Source: Deltaproteobacteria bacterium RIFOXYD12_FULL_56_24
GTDB taxonomy: Bacteria; Desulfobacterota; Desulfobulbia; Desulfobulbales; Desulfurivibrionaceae
Direction of reading: 5' to 3'
DNA: 64,000 nt
Assembly: GCA_001799285.1 (NCBI GenBank)
Contig: MGTD01000007.1
Coordinates: 124,001 to 188,000, forward strand
Below, piece by piece: positions 53,127 to 64,000 of this stretch (position 1 is the stretch's first letter; every line of letters begins with the position of its first letter). Made by a program: the position numbers and the translations under genes. The notes beneath the pieces were generated by a model that searched no databases, was not told the origin of the DNA, and saw only the letters and a list, made by a program, of their open reading frames with translations.

Positions 53127-54863
53127 TTACCGCTTCTGGCGTTGATAACCGTCCTGGTGGCGGGATTTTTTTTCTTCCTTGTTTTCGTACATGGTCTGGT
53201 CTGCCCGGCGGAGCAACTCGTCGATGGAGCAGGGGGTCAGATGGTCGCAACGGGATACCCCAATACTGAGGGATAGCGGGTATTGCCGGTTGGTTATCTG
53301 GTTGGCTTTTTCAATATGTTCGCTCAGGCGGCTGAGGATGGGTTTCTCGTTATTCAGTGCTGCGTTGTCCGTGCAGAGGATGACAAATTCATCCCCGCCC
53401 AGCCTGCCGATCACATCGGCTAGCCGGAAGGTCTCCCTGAGCAGTCCGGCTGTCTCGATTAGAGCCCGGTCGCCCATGGTGTGCCCCAGGGTATCGTTGA
53501 TCCATTTCAGGTTGTCAAAATCGACATAGACGAGGAGGAGGTCGTTATTGTCGCGCAGACTGCTCTCGATCAGCTTGTCGGCCAGAGTCATGAAGCCGCG
53601 GCGGTTGAAAAGGGAGGTGAGATCATCGCGCAGGGCGGATTCCCGCAGCTTTTCCTCCATTTTCTTGCCTTCGGTGATGTCGGCGAAGACGATCACCATC
53701 CCCAGGATTTCAGATTTTTCCATAATCGGGGTGCAGGTATAGCGGACCGGAAAACTTGTGCCGTTTTTCCGCAGGAAGGTTTCGGTTCCCTTGTGGACAA
53801 TGCCATCCTGACTGGCCCCGCAGATCGGGCAATCATGCCCGGAGCCAAGCCCTCCCTCCGGTTTGCAGGCGGCGCAGCAAATGGTTTCCCGCAGGCTGGC
53901 CCCTACCAGGGTCTGCTGGTCATAGCCAAGCATGGCCATGGCGGCCGGATTGGCAAAGGTGATGCGCCCATTGGGATCAAGGCCGAAGATCCCTTCGCCA
54001 ACGGCATTGAGGATGCGTTCCTGCTGGCGGCGCAGCAGTTCGAGCTGCCGGGCGGCGGCGATCTTTTCGGTGAGATCCTGCATGATGGCGGCAATTAAGG
54101 GGGAGGCCGCATCCCGGCTGGGGAAAAAATGGATGGTGATCATTTTGCCCTTGAGCAGGATGGGCGAGGTTTCGTCGATGATCACCGGGGCTGAACTTTT
54201 GGGGGGCAGCAGACCGAGTAGTCGTTCCCGGTGTTCCCCGTTGAAAAGCGCAAAAAAACTGGAGCCCAGCAACTTTTCTTCCCCCAGACCGCATAAGGCG
54301 AGGGCCGCAGCGTTAACCTGGGAGATCTTGCCGTCCGGGGCGAATTCCACCACCCCTTCGGGCAGGCTGTTGAGGATGAGCTCGTGGTGCCGTCTGGAAA
54401 AAAGGAGCTCCGAGGTGACATGCCGCTCGAATAGATCTTCTCTGCCCAGAATCTTGCCTGTTAATTCGTGGATGGTGCAGTTGTTGATATGCTCGATGAT
54501 TTTGGCGATATGCTCTTCGGTCTTCTTGAACGGACCCTTGGCGATGCAGGCATCGGCCCCGAGTTTGAGGATATTGGTTTCATCCTCGAGCATGGTGGAC
54601 GAGTAGATGATGATCCAGAGCTCTTTCAGCTCGGGCCGGCTGCGGATAATCTGGCAGAGCTTTTCCCCGTTGATGTTGGGCATGACCAGATCGGTAATAA
54701 TGATGTCCGGCCGTACCGTATCTAGAACCGCCAGGGCGGCAAGCCCGTCTTCCGCGGCGATCGCCTCATGGCCCTGTTTTTTGAGGAATTCCACCATCAT
54801 TTTCAAGATGACCGGGTGGTTTTCCACTACCAGAATTGTTTTCATGGCGCTTTTGGTATCCAT
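53127..54863 (-). CDS. Receiver-PAS-PAS-GGDEF diguanylate cyclase
   Basis: A 578-residue protein. A receiver domain (about 7-125) has the phospho-Asp in DIIITDLVMPNING. Two PAS domains follow (about 165-285 and 285-405). The second contains a cysteine-rich insertion, CCAACKPEGG...HDCPICGAS, with two CxxC pairs that could sense redox or metal. A GGDEF domain follows (about 415-570) with GRLGGDEFVILC near residue 490, the intact catalytic motif that makes cyclic-di-GMP. The ATG at 54845 (MKTILVVEN) is an alternative start. It stands alone; the tandem repeat and rubredoxin follow. Confidence 0.9.
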   Translation of the reverse strand: MDTKSAMKTILVVENHPVILKMMVEFLKKQGHEAIAAEDGLAALAVLDTVRPDIIITDLVMPNINGEKLCQIIRSRPELKELWIIIYSSTMLEDETNILKLGADACIAKGPFKKTEEHIAKIIEHINNCTIHELTGKILGREDLFERHVTSELLFSRRHHELILNSLPEGVVEFAPDGKISQVNAAALALCGLGEEKLLGSSFFALFNGEHRERLLGLLPPKSSAPVIIDETSPILLKGKMITIHFFPSRDAASPLIAAIMQDLTEKIAAARQLELLRRQQERILNAVGEGIFGLDPNGRITFANPAAMAMLGYDQQTLVGASLRETICCAACKPEGGLGSGHDCPICGASQDGIVHKGTETFLRKNGTSFPVRYTCTPIMEKSEILGMVIVFADITEGKKMEEKLRESALRDDLTSLFNRRGFMTLADKLIESSLRDNNDLLLVYVDFDNLKWINDTLGHTMGDRALIETAGLLRETFRLADVIGRLGGDEFVILCTDNAALNNEKPILSRLSEHIEKANQITNRQYPLSLSIGVSRCDHLTPCSIDELLRRADQTMYENKEEKKSRHQDGYQRQKR

Positions 54864-55004
54864 ATACCTAAGGTTTCTTTCGCGCGATGCTCACGGGGTG
54901 CAACTCCTTTTTTATAATAGAAAATCCATGAAAGTCAAGGTTGTTGGCTTTCGCTCCAGGCCCGGAAGCAAAATAGATAGTGTTTGGTCCCCCGTCTATC
55001 CCGG

Positions 55005-55400
55005 TCAATAACCTCTGAGGGTCAGCAGGATATCCACGCCAACCGCGACAAGGGAGAGGATGAAGATGAAGAGGTAGTTGAGGTTCTCTTTGGATTTGAT
55101 GATGGAGGAGAGTACATAGGCGATCAGCGCCCGGTCTTCGCTGGTGAGCTCGCCAGGCGACTGAATCTTTTCCAGCAGCCGGTTGGCGCGGATGGCGGCC
55201 TTCCGCTTTTCGGTGATATGGTAGCGGTAGGCGAAAAAGAGGATATAGCCGATGACCCCGAAATACCAGACCGGCCGCAGCAAGGCGGGATTGAAGGTAT
55301 TGATGATGGTCAGCAGCCGGAAGGCCACGGCGGAGAGCAGGCCGATCACCAGAAAAAGATAGATAACAAAGGGGGAAACGGTTTTGGGCTGGTTGGTCAT
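55005..55400 (-). CDS. Uncharacterised membrane protein
   Basis: A 131-residue protein with three or four membrane helices (SPFVIYLFLVIGLLSAVAFRLLTII; VWYFGVIGYILFFAYRYHI; LNYLFIFILSLVAVGVDILLTL) and a charged cytoplasmic loop between (TEKRKAAIRANRLLEKIQSPGELTSEDRALIAYV). I do not recognise a named family. It follows the YbjQ gene by 10 bases, in a likely operon with hemerythrin. Confidence 0.65.
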   Translation of the reverse strand: MTNQPKTVSPFVIYLFLVIGLLSAVAFRLLTIINTFNPALLRPVWYFGVIGYILFFAYRYHITEKRKAAIRANRLLEKIQSPGELTSEDRALIAYVLSSIIKSKENLNYLFIFILSLVAVGVDILLTLRGY

Positions 55401-55410
55401 GGCTGGATGC

Positions 55411-55731
55411 CTATTCGGTCCGGACGGCGGTGCCGCTGACGCAGACCATGAGCATCCCGTTTCTCTCGCCTAAAACCTCGTAGTCGATATCCACCCCGAC
55501 CACGGCATTGGCGCCGAGTTCGCCTGCCGCCGTGGTGAGTTCGGCAAAGGCTGTTTCCCGTGCCCGGCGCAGCTCTTTTTCGTAGGCGCCGGAACGGCCG
55601 CCGACGATGTCGGTGATGCCGGCAAAGAGATCGCGGAACAGATTGGCGCCGACAATGGCCTCGCCGGTGACCACGCCCAGATAGGCGGAGATCTTTTTTC
55701 CCTCAAGGGAGGGAGTGGTGGTAATGAGCAT
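55411..55731 (-). CDS. YbjQ family (DUF74) protein
   Basis: A 106-residue protein of the YbjQ/UPF0145 family: [64 protein letters not shown], then [15 protein letters not shown]. Members form pentamers and are loosely described as heavy-metal-binding. Its start overlaps the hemerythrin stop by one base, indicating translational coupling. Confidence 0.9.
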   Translation of the reverse strand: MLITTTPSLEGKKISAYLGVVTGEAIVGANLFRDLFAGITDIVGGRSGAYEKELRRARETAFAELTTAAGELGANAVVGVDIDYEVLGERNGMLMVCVSGTAVRTE

Positions 55732-56159
55732 CAGCCTGCCTCGTTTGTCGATGAATCCGTTTTTTCTTCCGCCTTTTTTGGGGGAGCGATCCGGGAGTCC
55801 TCGGTCAGGATATGCTCCAGAACCCAGGAGTGCATCAACCGTTTGAATTTATAGACCAGCACATCCAGGTTGCCGCTGTGTTTCATGATGGCGTTCATCT
55901 CGGCGATGATCTCCTGGTGCAGTTTTTTGTGCTCCTCATACCGCGGGTAGCCGAGCTGGAGCATGTACTCCTCCTCGTGCTGGAAATGGGTTTTCACATA
56001 GTCGTAGAGGGCAACGACGGCCTCCTTGATCCGCGCCATTTGTTCCCCGCTGTCGGCCAGGGTGGCGACAACGCCGGCCAGCTCGACCAGCCGCAGGTGT
56101 TCGGCGTCGATCTGCGCGTTGCCGATGCTGTATTTATCGCGCCAGACAAATTCTTCCAT
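55731..56159 (-). CDS. Bacteriohemerythrin
   Basis: A 142-residue four-helix di-iron protein. [38 protein letters not shown] and [13 protein letters not shown] provide the histidine and carboxylate ligands (HxxxE, HxxxH, HxxxxD pattern). It binds oxygen, and in anaerobes may deliver or scavenge it. The ATG at 56159 has GGGGAGAG upstream; the ORF-track start at 56228 is not supported. It heads an operon with YbjQ and a membrane protein, and is divergent from the isocitrate dehydrogenase gene. Confidence 0.92.
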   Translation of the reverse strand: MEEFVWRDKYSIGNAQIDAEHLRLVELAGVVATLADSGEQMARIKEAVVALYDYVKTHFQHEEEYMLQLGYPRYEEHKKLHQEIIAEMNAIMKHSGNLDVLVYKFKRLMHSWVLEHILTEDSRIAPPKKAEEKTDSSTNEAG

Positions 56160-56387
56160 GCAATCTCTCTCCCCTGATTCGTGGTTAAGGCAATGCTCTA
56201 TTGTATGGCGGCGGGAGAAGGAAAACAACCGGTAAAATCATGGAAACGCAGGATAAAAGAGGCGGAGGTTTGGCAAGATGCTGTTTGCAATCCCCAACGG
56301 TATATGCTAATGCTTTTGACTTTCAGGCACCGGCTGCCCGGCGGTTTTCCCCGCCCCAGCGCCGCCAAGGCTGCGGCAAGACAATAA

Positions 56388-58631
<2,244 letters not shown>

Positions 58632-58689
58632 TTTCAGCCGCTTTCCTCCATTTGTCCTGCCGCGCCTCGCAGACGGGGGCGGAAAAAGA

Positions 58690-58830
58690 CGCGGGAACTG
58701 TTTGAGGGCGAAGCCCGAGTTTTTCCGCGTCCCGCCCACGGCGAGAAGTAAGAGAATCCCGCAGGGCCAGGACTGGTTGGGGTGCCTTTTTCTTGTTTCT
58801 TCTTTTGGGCACGCAAAAGAAGAAAGGAAA
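58690..58830. repeat. Widespread-type proteobacterial intergenic repeat
   Basis: The stretch GGGAACTGTTTGAGGGCGAAGCCCGAG...GAATCCCGCAGGGCCAGGACTGG...GTGCCTTTTTCTTGTTTCTTCTTTTGGGCACGCAAAAGAAGAAAGG is built from short inverted repeats (TTTCTTCTTTTG/CAAAAGAAGAAA; GCGAAGC-type loop). From memory, very similar sequences occur between genes in many unrelated proteobacteria. It lies between icd and the convergent mutase gene and may end transcription. Confidence 0.55.
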
Positions 58831-58893
58831 ATAACAGTAGAAAGGTCTCGCAACCTTCCTCGTAATTTTCGGATGAACCGATTAATAGATCCT

Positions 58894-60273
58894 TTATGCC
58901 AGGATCAGGGAGAGCAGCTCCTCGGTTTTTGCCTCCAGCAGGGCGATATCGCCCCTGCTTTCCACATTGAGGCGCAGGACCGGTTCGGTGTTTGAGCTGC
59001 GGATGTTGAAGCGGTAATTCTCCGCGGTAAAGCTCAAGCCATCGGTGTAATCCTTCTCTCCGGGTGTTCCGGCATAAAATTCCTCCACCCTGGCAAGCAC
59101 CGCCGCCGGGTCCGCCACCCGGTTGTTGATCTCGCCGCTCACCGGAAAGGCCGCCTGGCGTTCCCGCACCAGATGGGAGAGCGGCTGGCCTGATTTGCTC
59201 AAGATTTCGGCCACCAGTAGCCAGGGGATCATCCCGGAGTCGCAGTAGACAAAATCGCGGAAGTAATGGTGGGCGCTCATCTCGCCGCCGTACACCGCAT
59301 CCTCCAACCGCATGCGCTCCTTGATAAAGGCGTGGCCGGTCTTGCTCAGCACCGGGATGCCGCCCGCCTGCTTTACAATCTCCTGGGTGTTCCATACGAG
59401 GCGCGGGTCGTGGATGATCTTGGCCCCGGGATGCTTGGCCAGCATGGCCTGGGCCAGCAAGCCGACCAGATAGTAGCCCTCGATAAAGCCCCCCTGTTCG
59501 TCAAAGAAAAAACAGCGGTCAAAATCGCCGTCCCAGGCAAGGCCGAAATCAGCGCCATGTTCCCGCACCGCTTGCGCAGTGACCTCCCGGTTTTCCGGGA
59601 GGAGCGGATTGGGCACCCCGTTGGGGAAGGAGCCGTCCGCTTCCCACTGCAAGCGGATAAACTCGAAAGGCAGTTCCGCGGCCAGCCGGTCGATCACCGG
59701 GCCGGCGCAGCCGTTGCCGGCATTGGCCACGATTTTGAGCGGCTGCAAACCTGAGGTGTCGAGATAGCCCAGCAGATGCTCAAGATAGGCGGGCTTGTTG
59801 TCCAGGCTGGTCAGGACGCCGGGCGTTTTTGCGGTAAGCCGACACCCCTCCGCGGCCAGTCGCTCAATCTCCCGCAACCCGGTGTCGCCGGAGATGGGCC
59901 TGGCCCCCTGGCGGGCCAGCTTCATGCCGTTGTAATCCGCCGGGTTGTGGCTGGCGGTGATAATCACCCCGCCGTCCACCGCCAGATTAAAGGCGGCGAA
60001 GTAGATCTCCTCGGTGCCGCACAGGCCAAGATCCACCACGTCGACTCCGGCCGCGAGAAAGCCCTCGGCCAAGGACTGGGCCAAGGCAGGGCTGGAGAGG
60101 CGGATGTCGTGGCCGATGGCCACCTTTTTCGGGGCAAATTGAGCGCTGTAGGCCTGGCCGATGTTGAAGGCCAGGGGGTCGTTGAGTTCATCGGGCACCC
60201 TGCCCCGGATGTCGTAGGCCTTGAAGCAGGGAAGAAGAGAGGTCATGGGGTAAGTCTTTGAAGGAATGCTCAT
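58894..60273 (-). CDS. Phosphomannomutase/phosphoglucomutase
   Basis: A 459-residue member of the alpha-D-phosphohexomutase family. [15 protein letters not shown] opens domain 1; [17 protein letters not shown] holds the phosphoserine; [14 protein letters not shown] is the metal-binding loop and [13 protein letters not shown] the sugar-binding loop; [14 protein letters not shown] binds phosphate at the end. It interconverts mannose- or glucose-1- and 6-phosphates for surface polysaccharides, as AlgC/ManB do. The alternative ATG at 60246 ([12 protein letters not shown]) is equally plausible. Confidence 0.93.
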   Translation of the reverse strand: MSIPSKTYPMTSLLPCFKAYDIRGRVPDELNDPLAFNIGQAYSAQFAPKKVAIGHDIRLSSPALAQSLAEGFLAAGVDVVDLGLCGTEEIYFAAFNLAVDGGVIITASHNPADYNGMKLARQGARPISGDTGLREIERLAAEGCRLTAKTPGVLTSLDNKPAYLEHLLGYLDTSGLQPLKIVANAGNGCAGPVIDRLAAELPFEFIRLQWEADGSFPNGVPNPLLPENREVTAQAVREHGADFGLAWDGDFDRCFFFDEQGGFIEGYYLVGLLAQAMLAKHPGAKIIHDPRLVWNTQEIVKQAGGIPVLSKTGHAFIKERMRLEDAVYGGEMSAHHYFRDFVYCDSGMIPWLLVAEILSKSGQPLSHLVRERQAAFPVSGEINNRVADPAAVLARVEEFYAGTPGEKDYTDGLSFTAENYRFNIRSSNTEPVLRLNVESRGDIALLEAKTEELLSLILA

Positions 60274-60321
60274 TTTAGGGTAGATTGATTTTTATTTTCA
60301 ACAAAACAAGGATAACTAAGC

Positions 60322-60915
60322 ATGGAAGCCGCGCTTCTGCAACCGGAACTTGCCGCGAAAATCGCCGATCTCTATGGTCGTATGGAACAGGCCTACGACC
60401 TTGTCGCCCGCCAGCTGGATTTTACCTGCCAGGGGTGCCCGGACAACTGCTGCGACTCCTATTTCCTCCACCATACCCATGTGGAGTGGGCCTATCTCTG
60501 GGCAGGGCTCATGGCGCTTGATCCGGCGCGCCGCCAGGAGATCGAAAACCGGGCCGCCAAGTATGCCGCAGCCTGTGCGGCGGCGCTGGCCAGGGGCGAA
60601 CGACCCCAAGTCATGTGCCCGCTGAACGAAGCGGGGCGTTGCAGCCTTTACCTTCACCGGCTGATGATCTGCCGGATGCACGGGGTGCCGTCCAGCCTCA
60701 CCTTTCCCAACGGCAAGGTGCAGAAATTTCCCGGCTGTTTTCGCTGTCAGGAGATCGTCGGGGATCGGCAAGCGGTGCCGACGGTGGAGCGAGCCTCTCT
60801 TTTCCGGGAGCTGGTGGCCCTGGAGCAGGAGCTGCTGGGCGAACAGCAGGGGCAAAGGCCCAAGGTCAAAAAGAGCATCGCCGAGATGATTCTGGCGGGG
60901 CCGCCCAGACTGTAG
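60322..60915 (+). CDS. Cysteine-cluster (YkgJ-like) protein
   Basis: A 197-residue protein with CQGCPDNCCDSYF (CxxCxxxCC) near residue 36, then MCPLNEAGRCSLYLHRLMICRMHGVP and FPGCFRCQEI, the same cysteine arrangement as YkgJ-type proteins with an extra residue. It is probably metal- or Fe-S-binding; the function is unknown. AAGGATAACTAAGC precedes the ATG. It is divergent from the mutase gene and ends 18 bases before a MITE. Confidence 0.75.
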   Translation: MEAALLQPELAAKIADLYGRMEQAYDLVARQLDFTCQGCPDNCCDSYFLHHTHVEWAYLWAGLMALDPARRQEIENRAAKYAAACAAALARGERPQVMCPLNEAGRCSLYLHRLMICRMHGVPSSLTFPNGKVQKFPGCFRCQEIVGDRQAVPTVERASLFRELVALEQELLGEQQGQRPKVKKSIAEMILAGPPRL

Positions 60916-60933
60916 CAGAATGCTCGGCAATCC

Positions 60934-61168
60934 GTAAGCGGTCACAGGGCACCACATGTTGTCGGCACTTCTGCCGGCGATTGACAGCGGCGATCGGTCC
61001 GGCTCACGTACATGATGTACGCATCGCCGTCCCGCTTGCCGCAATCGGCGGCACCCTGTGACCGCTTTTAGCTGAGTTGAGCAGCTTGCCTGCTCAAAAC
61101 GAAACTTATACCCGAAGGGTGATTCCGTGGATATTTGACCTTTGTGGGGTTGTCCCGTGATCGGTTAC
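60934..61168 (+). mobile_element. IS66-type MITE, 235-bp full form
   Basis: The left end is GTAAGCGGTCACAGGG and the right end TCCCGTGATCGGTTAC. GGCAATCC (60926-60933) and CGCAATCC (61169-61176) flank it, 7 of 8 matching. Nearly identical to the 51872 copy; differences include GTACATGATGTAC in the core and TCTGCCGGCGA in the side hairpin. Confidence 0.9.
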
Positions 61169-61192
61169 CGCAATCCTTCCTGATTCCGCTTT

Positions 61193-63805
61193 TTATCTGA
61201 GGAAGGTTTCCTGCTTTTTCTGCCGCTCTTTCAGGAGCGCGACAAAATCATGCCAGGGAAGAGGCTTGGAGAAATAATAGCCCTGGATTATATCGCAATC
61301 ATGGGCTTTCAAGAATTCTAGTTCCTCTTTGGTTTCCACCCCTTCGGCTACCACCTCGAGCTTCAGGTTATGGGCCAGGCCGATGATGGAAATGACCACC
61401 GCTTTGTCATCATCGTCTTTGGTAATATCCATGACAAAAGAGCGATCTACCTTGAGGGTATCAATGGGGAACCGTTTCAGGTAGTTCAGGGAGGAGTAGC
61501 CCGTGCCGAAGTCGTCGATGGCAATGCTCAGCCCCATTTGTTTTATGGCGGCAAGGGTCTTGATGGTGTCCTCGACGTCATGCATCAGCATGCTTTCCGT
61601 GATTTCCACCGAAAGATATTTTGCCGGCAAGCCGGTTTCCTGCAGGATGGCCCCGATAATCTCCGGCATGTTTTGTTGGTGCAGCTGCCGGGCAGAGAGA
61701 TTGACTGCGATAATGATCGGCGCCAGGCCCATTTTTTGCAACATCATGCTCTGGGTGCAGGCCTCGCGGATGACCCACTGGCCAATGGGCAGGATGAGGT
61801 CGCTTTCTTCGGCCAGAGGGATAAAGCGGTCTGGGCTGATAAAGCCTTTTTCCGGGTGAAGCCAGCGGATCAAAGCCTCCGCCCCCACAACCTCTTCGGT
61901 GACGGTGTCCACCTTTATCTGGTAAAAGAGTTGAAACTCTCCCCGCTCCAAGGCTTGGTGCAAACGGTTTTTCAGGGTCAGCCGCTCCAGAACATCATTG
62001 TACATCGACTCCTGGTAAAACTGAAAATTGTTTCTGCCTTCCCTCTTGGCATGGTACATGGCTGTGTCCGCATTTTTGATCAGGGTCTCCTGGGTTTTTG
62101 AATCATAGGGATACATGGAGATTCCGATACTGGGGGTGATGTAGACTGCTTCGGCGTTAAGCAAAAAGGGCTGGGCAAAGGCGTTGAGCAGTTTCTGGAC
62201 GATATCAATGACGTTGTCCACCTCGCCGACCGCCGGCATCATGATGATAAATTCGTCTCCCCCCATGCGGCAGACGGTGTCTGAGCTGCGGACATTGCTG
62301 TTGAGCAGGGCGGCGACCTTGACGAGCAGCGCATCTCCCGCGCTATGGCCAAGGGTGTCGTTGACCTCCTTGAACCGGTCGAGATCAATAACAATGATCG
62401 CGACCTGCTGCTGGTTGCGGCTCGCCTGCTGGATTGCCTGCTGGAGCCGGTCGTTAAAAAGTCGGCGGTTGGGCAGGCCGGTCAATTGGTCGTAATGGGC
62501 CAGATTTTCCAACCGTTCCTGGTTCTGTTTGACATCGGAGATGTCCGCGGAGATCGCCACATAATGGGTGAGTTTTCCTCTCTCATTATGGACGGCGCTG
62601 ATGGAAAGCCATTTGGGATAGACCTCCCCGTTCTTTTTCCGGTCCCAAATCTCCCCCTGCCAATGGCCATTGGTGCGCAACTGGCCCCACATTTTATCGT
62701 AGAAGGCCTTGTCGTGGCGGTCGGATTTCAAGATCCGCGGATTCTGGCCGAGCACCTCCTCGCGGCTGAAGCCGGCCATCTCTTCAAAGGCCGGGTTCAC
62801 TTCGATAATGGTTCCTGCGGCATCGGTGACCAACAGCGCTTCCGTCGTGTTGTCCAGAAATTTTACCGCAAGCCGCATCCACTCTTCGGCCTTTTTTCGT
62901 TCCGAAATGTCGAGGGCATAGCAGACCATGCCGCTGAACTCGCCCTCCTGGTCCTGCAGGCGAGAGAGGGAGAGATGGGCGGCAAAGGATTCGCCGTTCT
63001 TTTTGCGCAGCCGGACTTCCCCTTCGTGTTGGCCATTGCGCAGGAGCAGGGGAAAAATATTTTCCTGGAAAAAGGCATATTCTCCATCGGCAAAGAGGCC
63101 TTGCAGGGATTGTCCCTGGATATTTTCTCCGGCAAAGCCCAAAAGCTTTTCGGCCCCCCTGTTCCAACTGAGGATTATGTCCTGACTATCGGTGGAGATG
63201 ATGGCATCGTGGGTCTGGTCCACTATCTGGGCTTGAAGTTGCAGTTGGGCATTGGCGGAAGACAGCTCTTCGGTGCGGTTGCTCAGGGTTTTGGCCTCAC
63301 GCTGCCTAATCAGGATCAGGCGCATCATAAACCAGAAGAGGATATTGGTAATAATGGCGGTTGTGCCCAGCCATAGATAGGTCCACAAGAGGTCCTGCTC
63401 GATGTCGCCCAGGTCGTAGGTGAGTTCAATTACGGCTTTCCCGCCAGGGTCGTAATCGATGGAGGTACTCTTTTTTAATGGCACGTCCACCGGGCGTTTG
63501 CTGCAATATTGGTAAAGGGTTTCTCCCGTGGGTTTGAAGATTTTGATCTCCCGGATATTTTCCGTGTGGTACTTCAGCCAAAATTCCATGAAGTGCTCGA
63601 TGGCGGAGTAGTTCTTGCTCTGGAGAAAGTTTTGGGTGGTAAGGCTGACGATGGCCAGATCGGAGGCAACGTGGAGGTGCTTGTCCGCCAGCAGAGCATG
63701 CCGTTCTTTATAGACCAGAAAGAAGGCCCCGAGAATCTGGATAAGGAGAAAGGCGAGGATGCTGATGGCCAGCCGGCGTTTTTCGCGGGGATTGAGTCGG
63801 ATCAT
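61193..63805 (-). CDS. PAS-PAS-GGDEF-EAL cyclic-di-GMP signalling protein
   Basis: About 870 residues. Two membrane segments (AISILAFLLIQILGAFFLV; LWTYLWLGTTAIITNILFWFMM) enclose a periplasmic sensing region of about 110 residues. Two PAS domains follow (DQTHDAIISTDSQD; FLDNTTEALLVTDAAG). The GGDEF domain has CRMGGDEFIIMMP near residue 515, intact. The EAL domain begins VVGAEALIRWLHPEKG, with DDFGTGYSSLNYLKRF, and appears complete. It may both make and degrade cyclic-di-GMP. The ATG at 63805 (MIRLNPREKRR) is preferred; the GTG at 63826 lies in a repeat. It ends just downstream of a MITE. Confidence 0.92.
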   Translation of the reverse strand: MIRLNPREKRRLAISILAFLLIQILGAFFLVYKERHALLADKHLHVASDLAIVSLTTQNFLQSKNYSAIEHFMEFWLKYHTENIREIKIFKPTGETLYQYCSKRPVDVPLKKSTSIDYDPGGKAVIELTYDLGDIEQDLLWTYLWLGTTAIITNILFWFMMRLILIRQREAKTLSNRTEELSSANAQLQLQAQIVDQTHDAIISTDSQDIILSWNRGAEKLLGFAGENIQGQSLQGLFADGEYAFFQENIFPLLLRNGQHEGEVRLRKKNGESFAAHLSLSRLQDQEGEFSGMVCYALDISERKKAEEWMRLAVKFLDNTTEALLVTDAAGTIIEVNPAFEEMAGFSREEVLGQNPRILKSDRHDKAFYDKMWGQLRTNGHWQGEIWDRKKNGEVYPKWLSISAVHNERGKLTHYVAISADISDVKQNQERLENLAHYDQLTGLPNRRLFNDRLQQAIQQASRNQQQVAIIVIDLDRFKEVNDTLGHSAGDALLVKVAALLNSNVRSSDTVCRMGGDEFIIMMPAVGEVDNVIDIVQKLLNAFAQPFLLNAEAVYITPSIGISMYPYDSKTQETLIKNADTAMYHAKREGRNNFQFYQESMYNDVLERLTLKNRLHQALERGEFQLFYQIKVDTVTEEVVGAEALIRWLHPEKGFISPDRFIPLAEESDLILPIGQWVIREACTQSMMLQKMGLAPIIIAVNLSARQLHQQNMPEIIGAILQETGLPAKYLSVEITESMLMHDVEDTIKTLAAIKQMGLSIAIDDFGTGYSSLNYLKRFPIDTLKVDRSFVMDITKDDDDKAVVISIIGLAHNLKLEVVAEGVETKEELEFLKAHDCDIIQGYYFSKPLPWHDFVALLKERQKKQETFLR

Positions 63806-63827
63806 TTTACAGGACCTGTTTTGCACC

Positions 63828-63878
63828 CAGAGGGTATAAGTTTCGTATGTGCAAGCAAGCTGCTCAACTCAGCTTTAT
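63828..63878. repeat. Solo MITE central hairpin upstream of the EAL gene
   Basis: GAGGGTATAAGTTTCGTATGTGCAAGCAAGCTGCTCAACTCAGCTTTAT is the central module without ends. The left stem half is degenerate (GTGCAAG in place of GAGCAGG). The last 120 bases of the window hold no gene that I can see. Confidence 0.6.
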
Positions 63879-64000
63879 GCGGGGGCAGGATGTTCCGCTA
63901 TGAGTCATAGTCTGCATCGCAGGTGCCTACGATGAGGGATACAGGGAAAGTCTCCAATTTTCCTTCCCCCAAGTCAAGACTTTTTTGGAGCAAGCAAAAG

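Overview
The window looks like a chromosomal segment of an anaerobic, GC-rich deltaproteobacterium (Desulfobacterota, perhaps Desulfobulbales). This is inferred from the gene content, not from any search. The pointers are a small siroheme reductase, a selenoprotein SelD with its DUF3343 partner, a GGGtGRT/Fe-S scaffold pair, rubredoxin, hemerythrin, aconitase B and a monomeric-type NADP isocitrate dehydrogenase. No rRNA, tRNA, CRISPR array or complete insertion sequence was seen.

Layout. 1-5.7 kb: aconitase B (cut by the window edge), a Cys-cluster protein, RdgB, a small sulfite reductase and a fused SpmA/SpmB-like membrane protein. 6.2-9.9 kb: a tightly coupled four-gene cluster (lysine 2,3-aminomutase, two ATP-grasp ligases, a GNAT acetyltransferase) that probably makes a beta-lysine conjugate. 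10-20.4 kb: peroxiredoxin, aroK-aroC, a lipoprotein, glycogen synthase, GAPDH, FtsH, a Nudix hydrolase, ComF and an MtnA-type isomerase. 20.5-28.3 kb: a serine hydrolase, then an AT-rich stretch with opposed DnaA-type boxes, then dnaN-gyrB-gyrA, a plausible replication-origin neighbourhood without dnaA or recF. 28.3-30.4 kb: a small island with a MntA/HepT toxin-antitoxin pair and a low-GC PIN-domain gene. 30.5-37.2 kb: gpsA, DUF3343-selD (in-frame UGA for selenocysteine), a hybrid histidine kinase, a candidate small RNA, an RRM RNA-binding protein and two membrane proteins. 37.2-45 kb: an atypical kinase-UspA-alanine dehydrogenase operon, DUF523, an MBL-fold hydrolase, the GGGtGRT/Fe-S scaffold pair, a broken crcB, and an MFS transporter behind a fluoride riboswitch. 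45-64 kb: a CheY-like regulator, a 1440-residue PEP-utilising protein, a secreted ATP-dependent DNA ligase, YqeY, rubredoxin, hemerythrin, isocitrate dehydrogenase, phosphomannomutase and two large cyclic-di-GMP signalling proteins.

The most striking structure is a dispersed family of about 150-260 bp non-autonomous elements. At least seven copies have GTAA-starting terminal inverted repeats, and each is flanked by an 8-bp direct repeat that can be read directly (three exact, four with one mismatch). GTAA ends and 8-bp duplications are the hallmarks of IS66-family transposition, so I interpret these as IS66-type MITEs. They are modular: each carries an internal inverted copy of its own end, and the middle hairpin can be absent or replaced. 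Two sequence subfamilies keep the same pairing architecture. Copies sit just upstream of several start codons, supply the C-terminus of the histidine kinase, bracket ligE-yqeY, and lie at the end of the decayed crcB. Shorter solo hairpins of the family are also scattered through the window.
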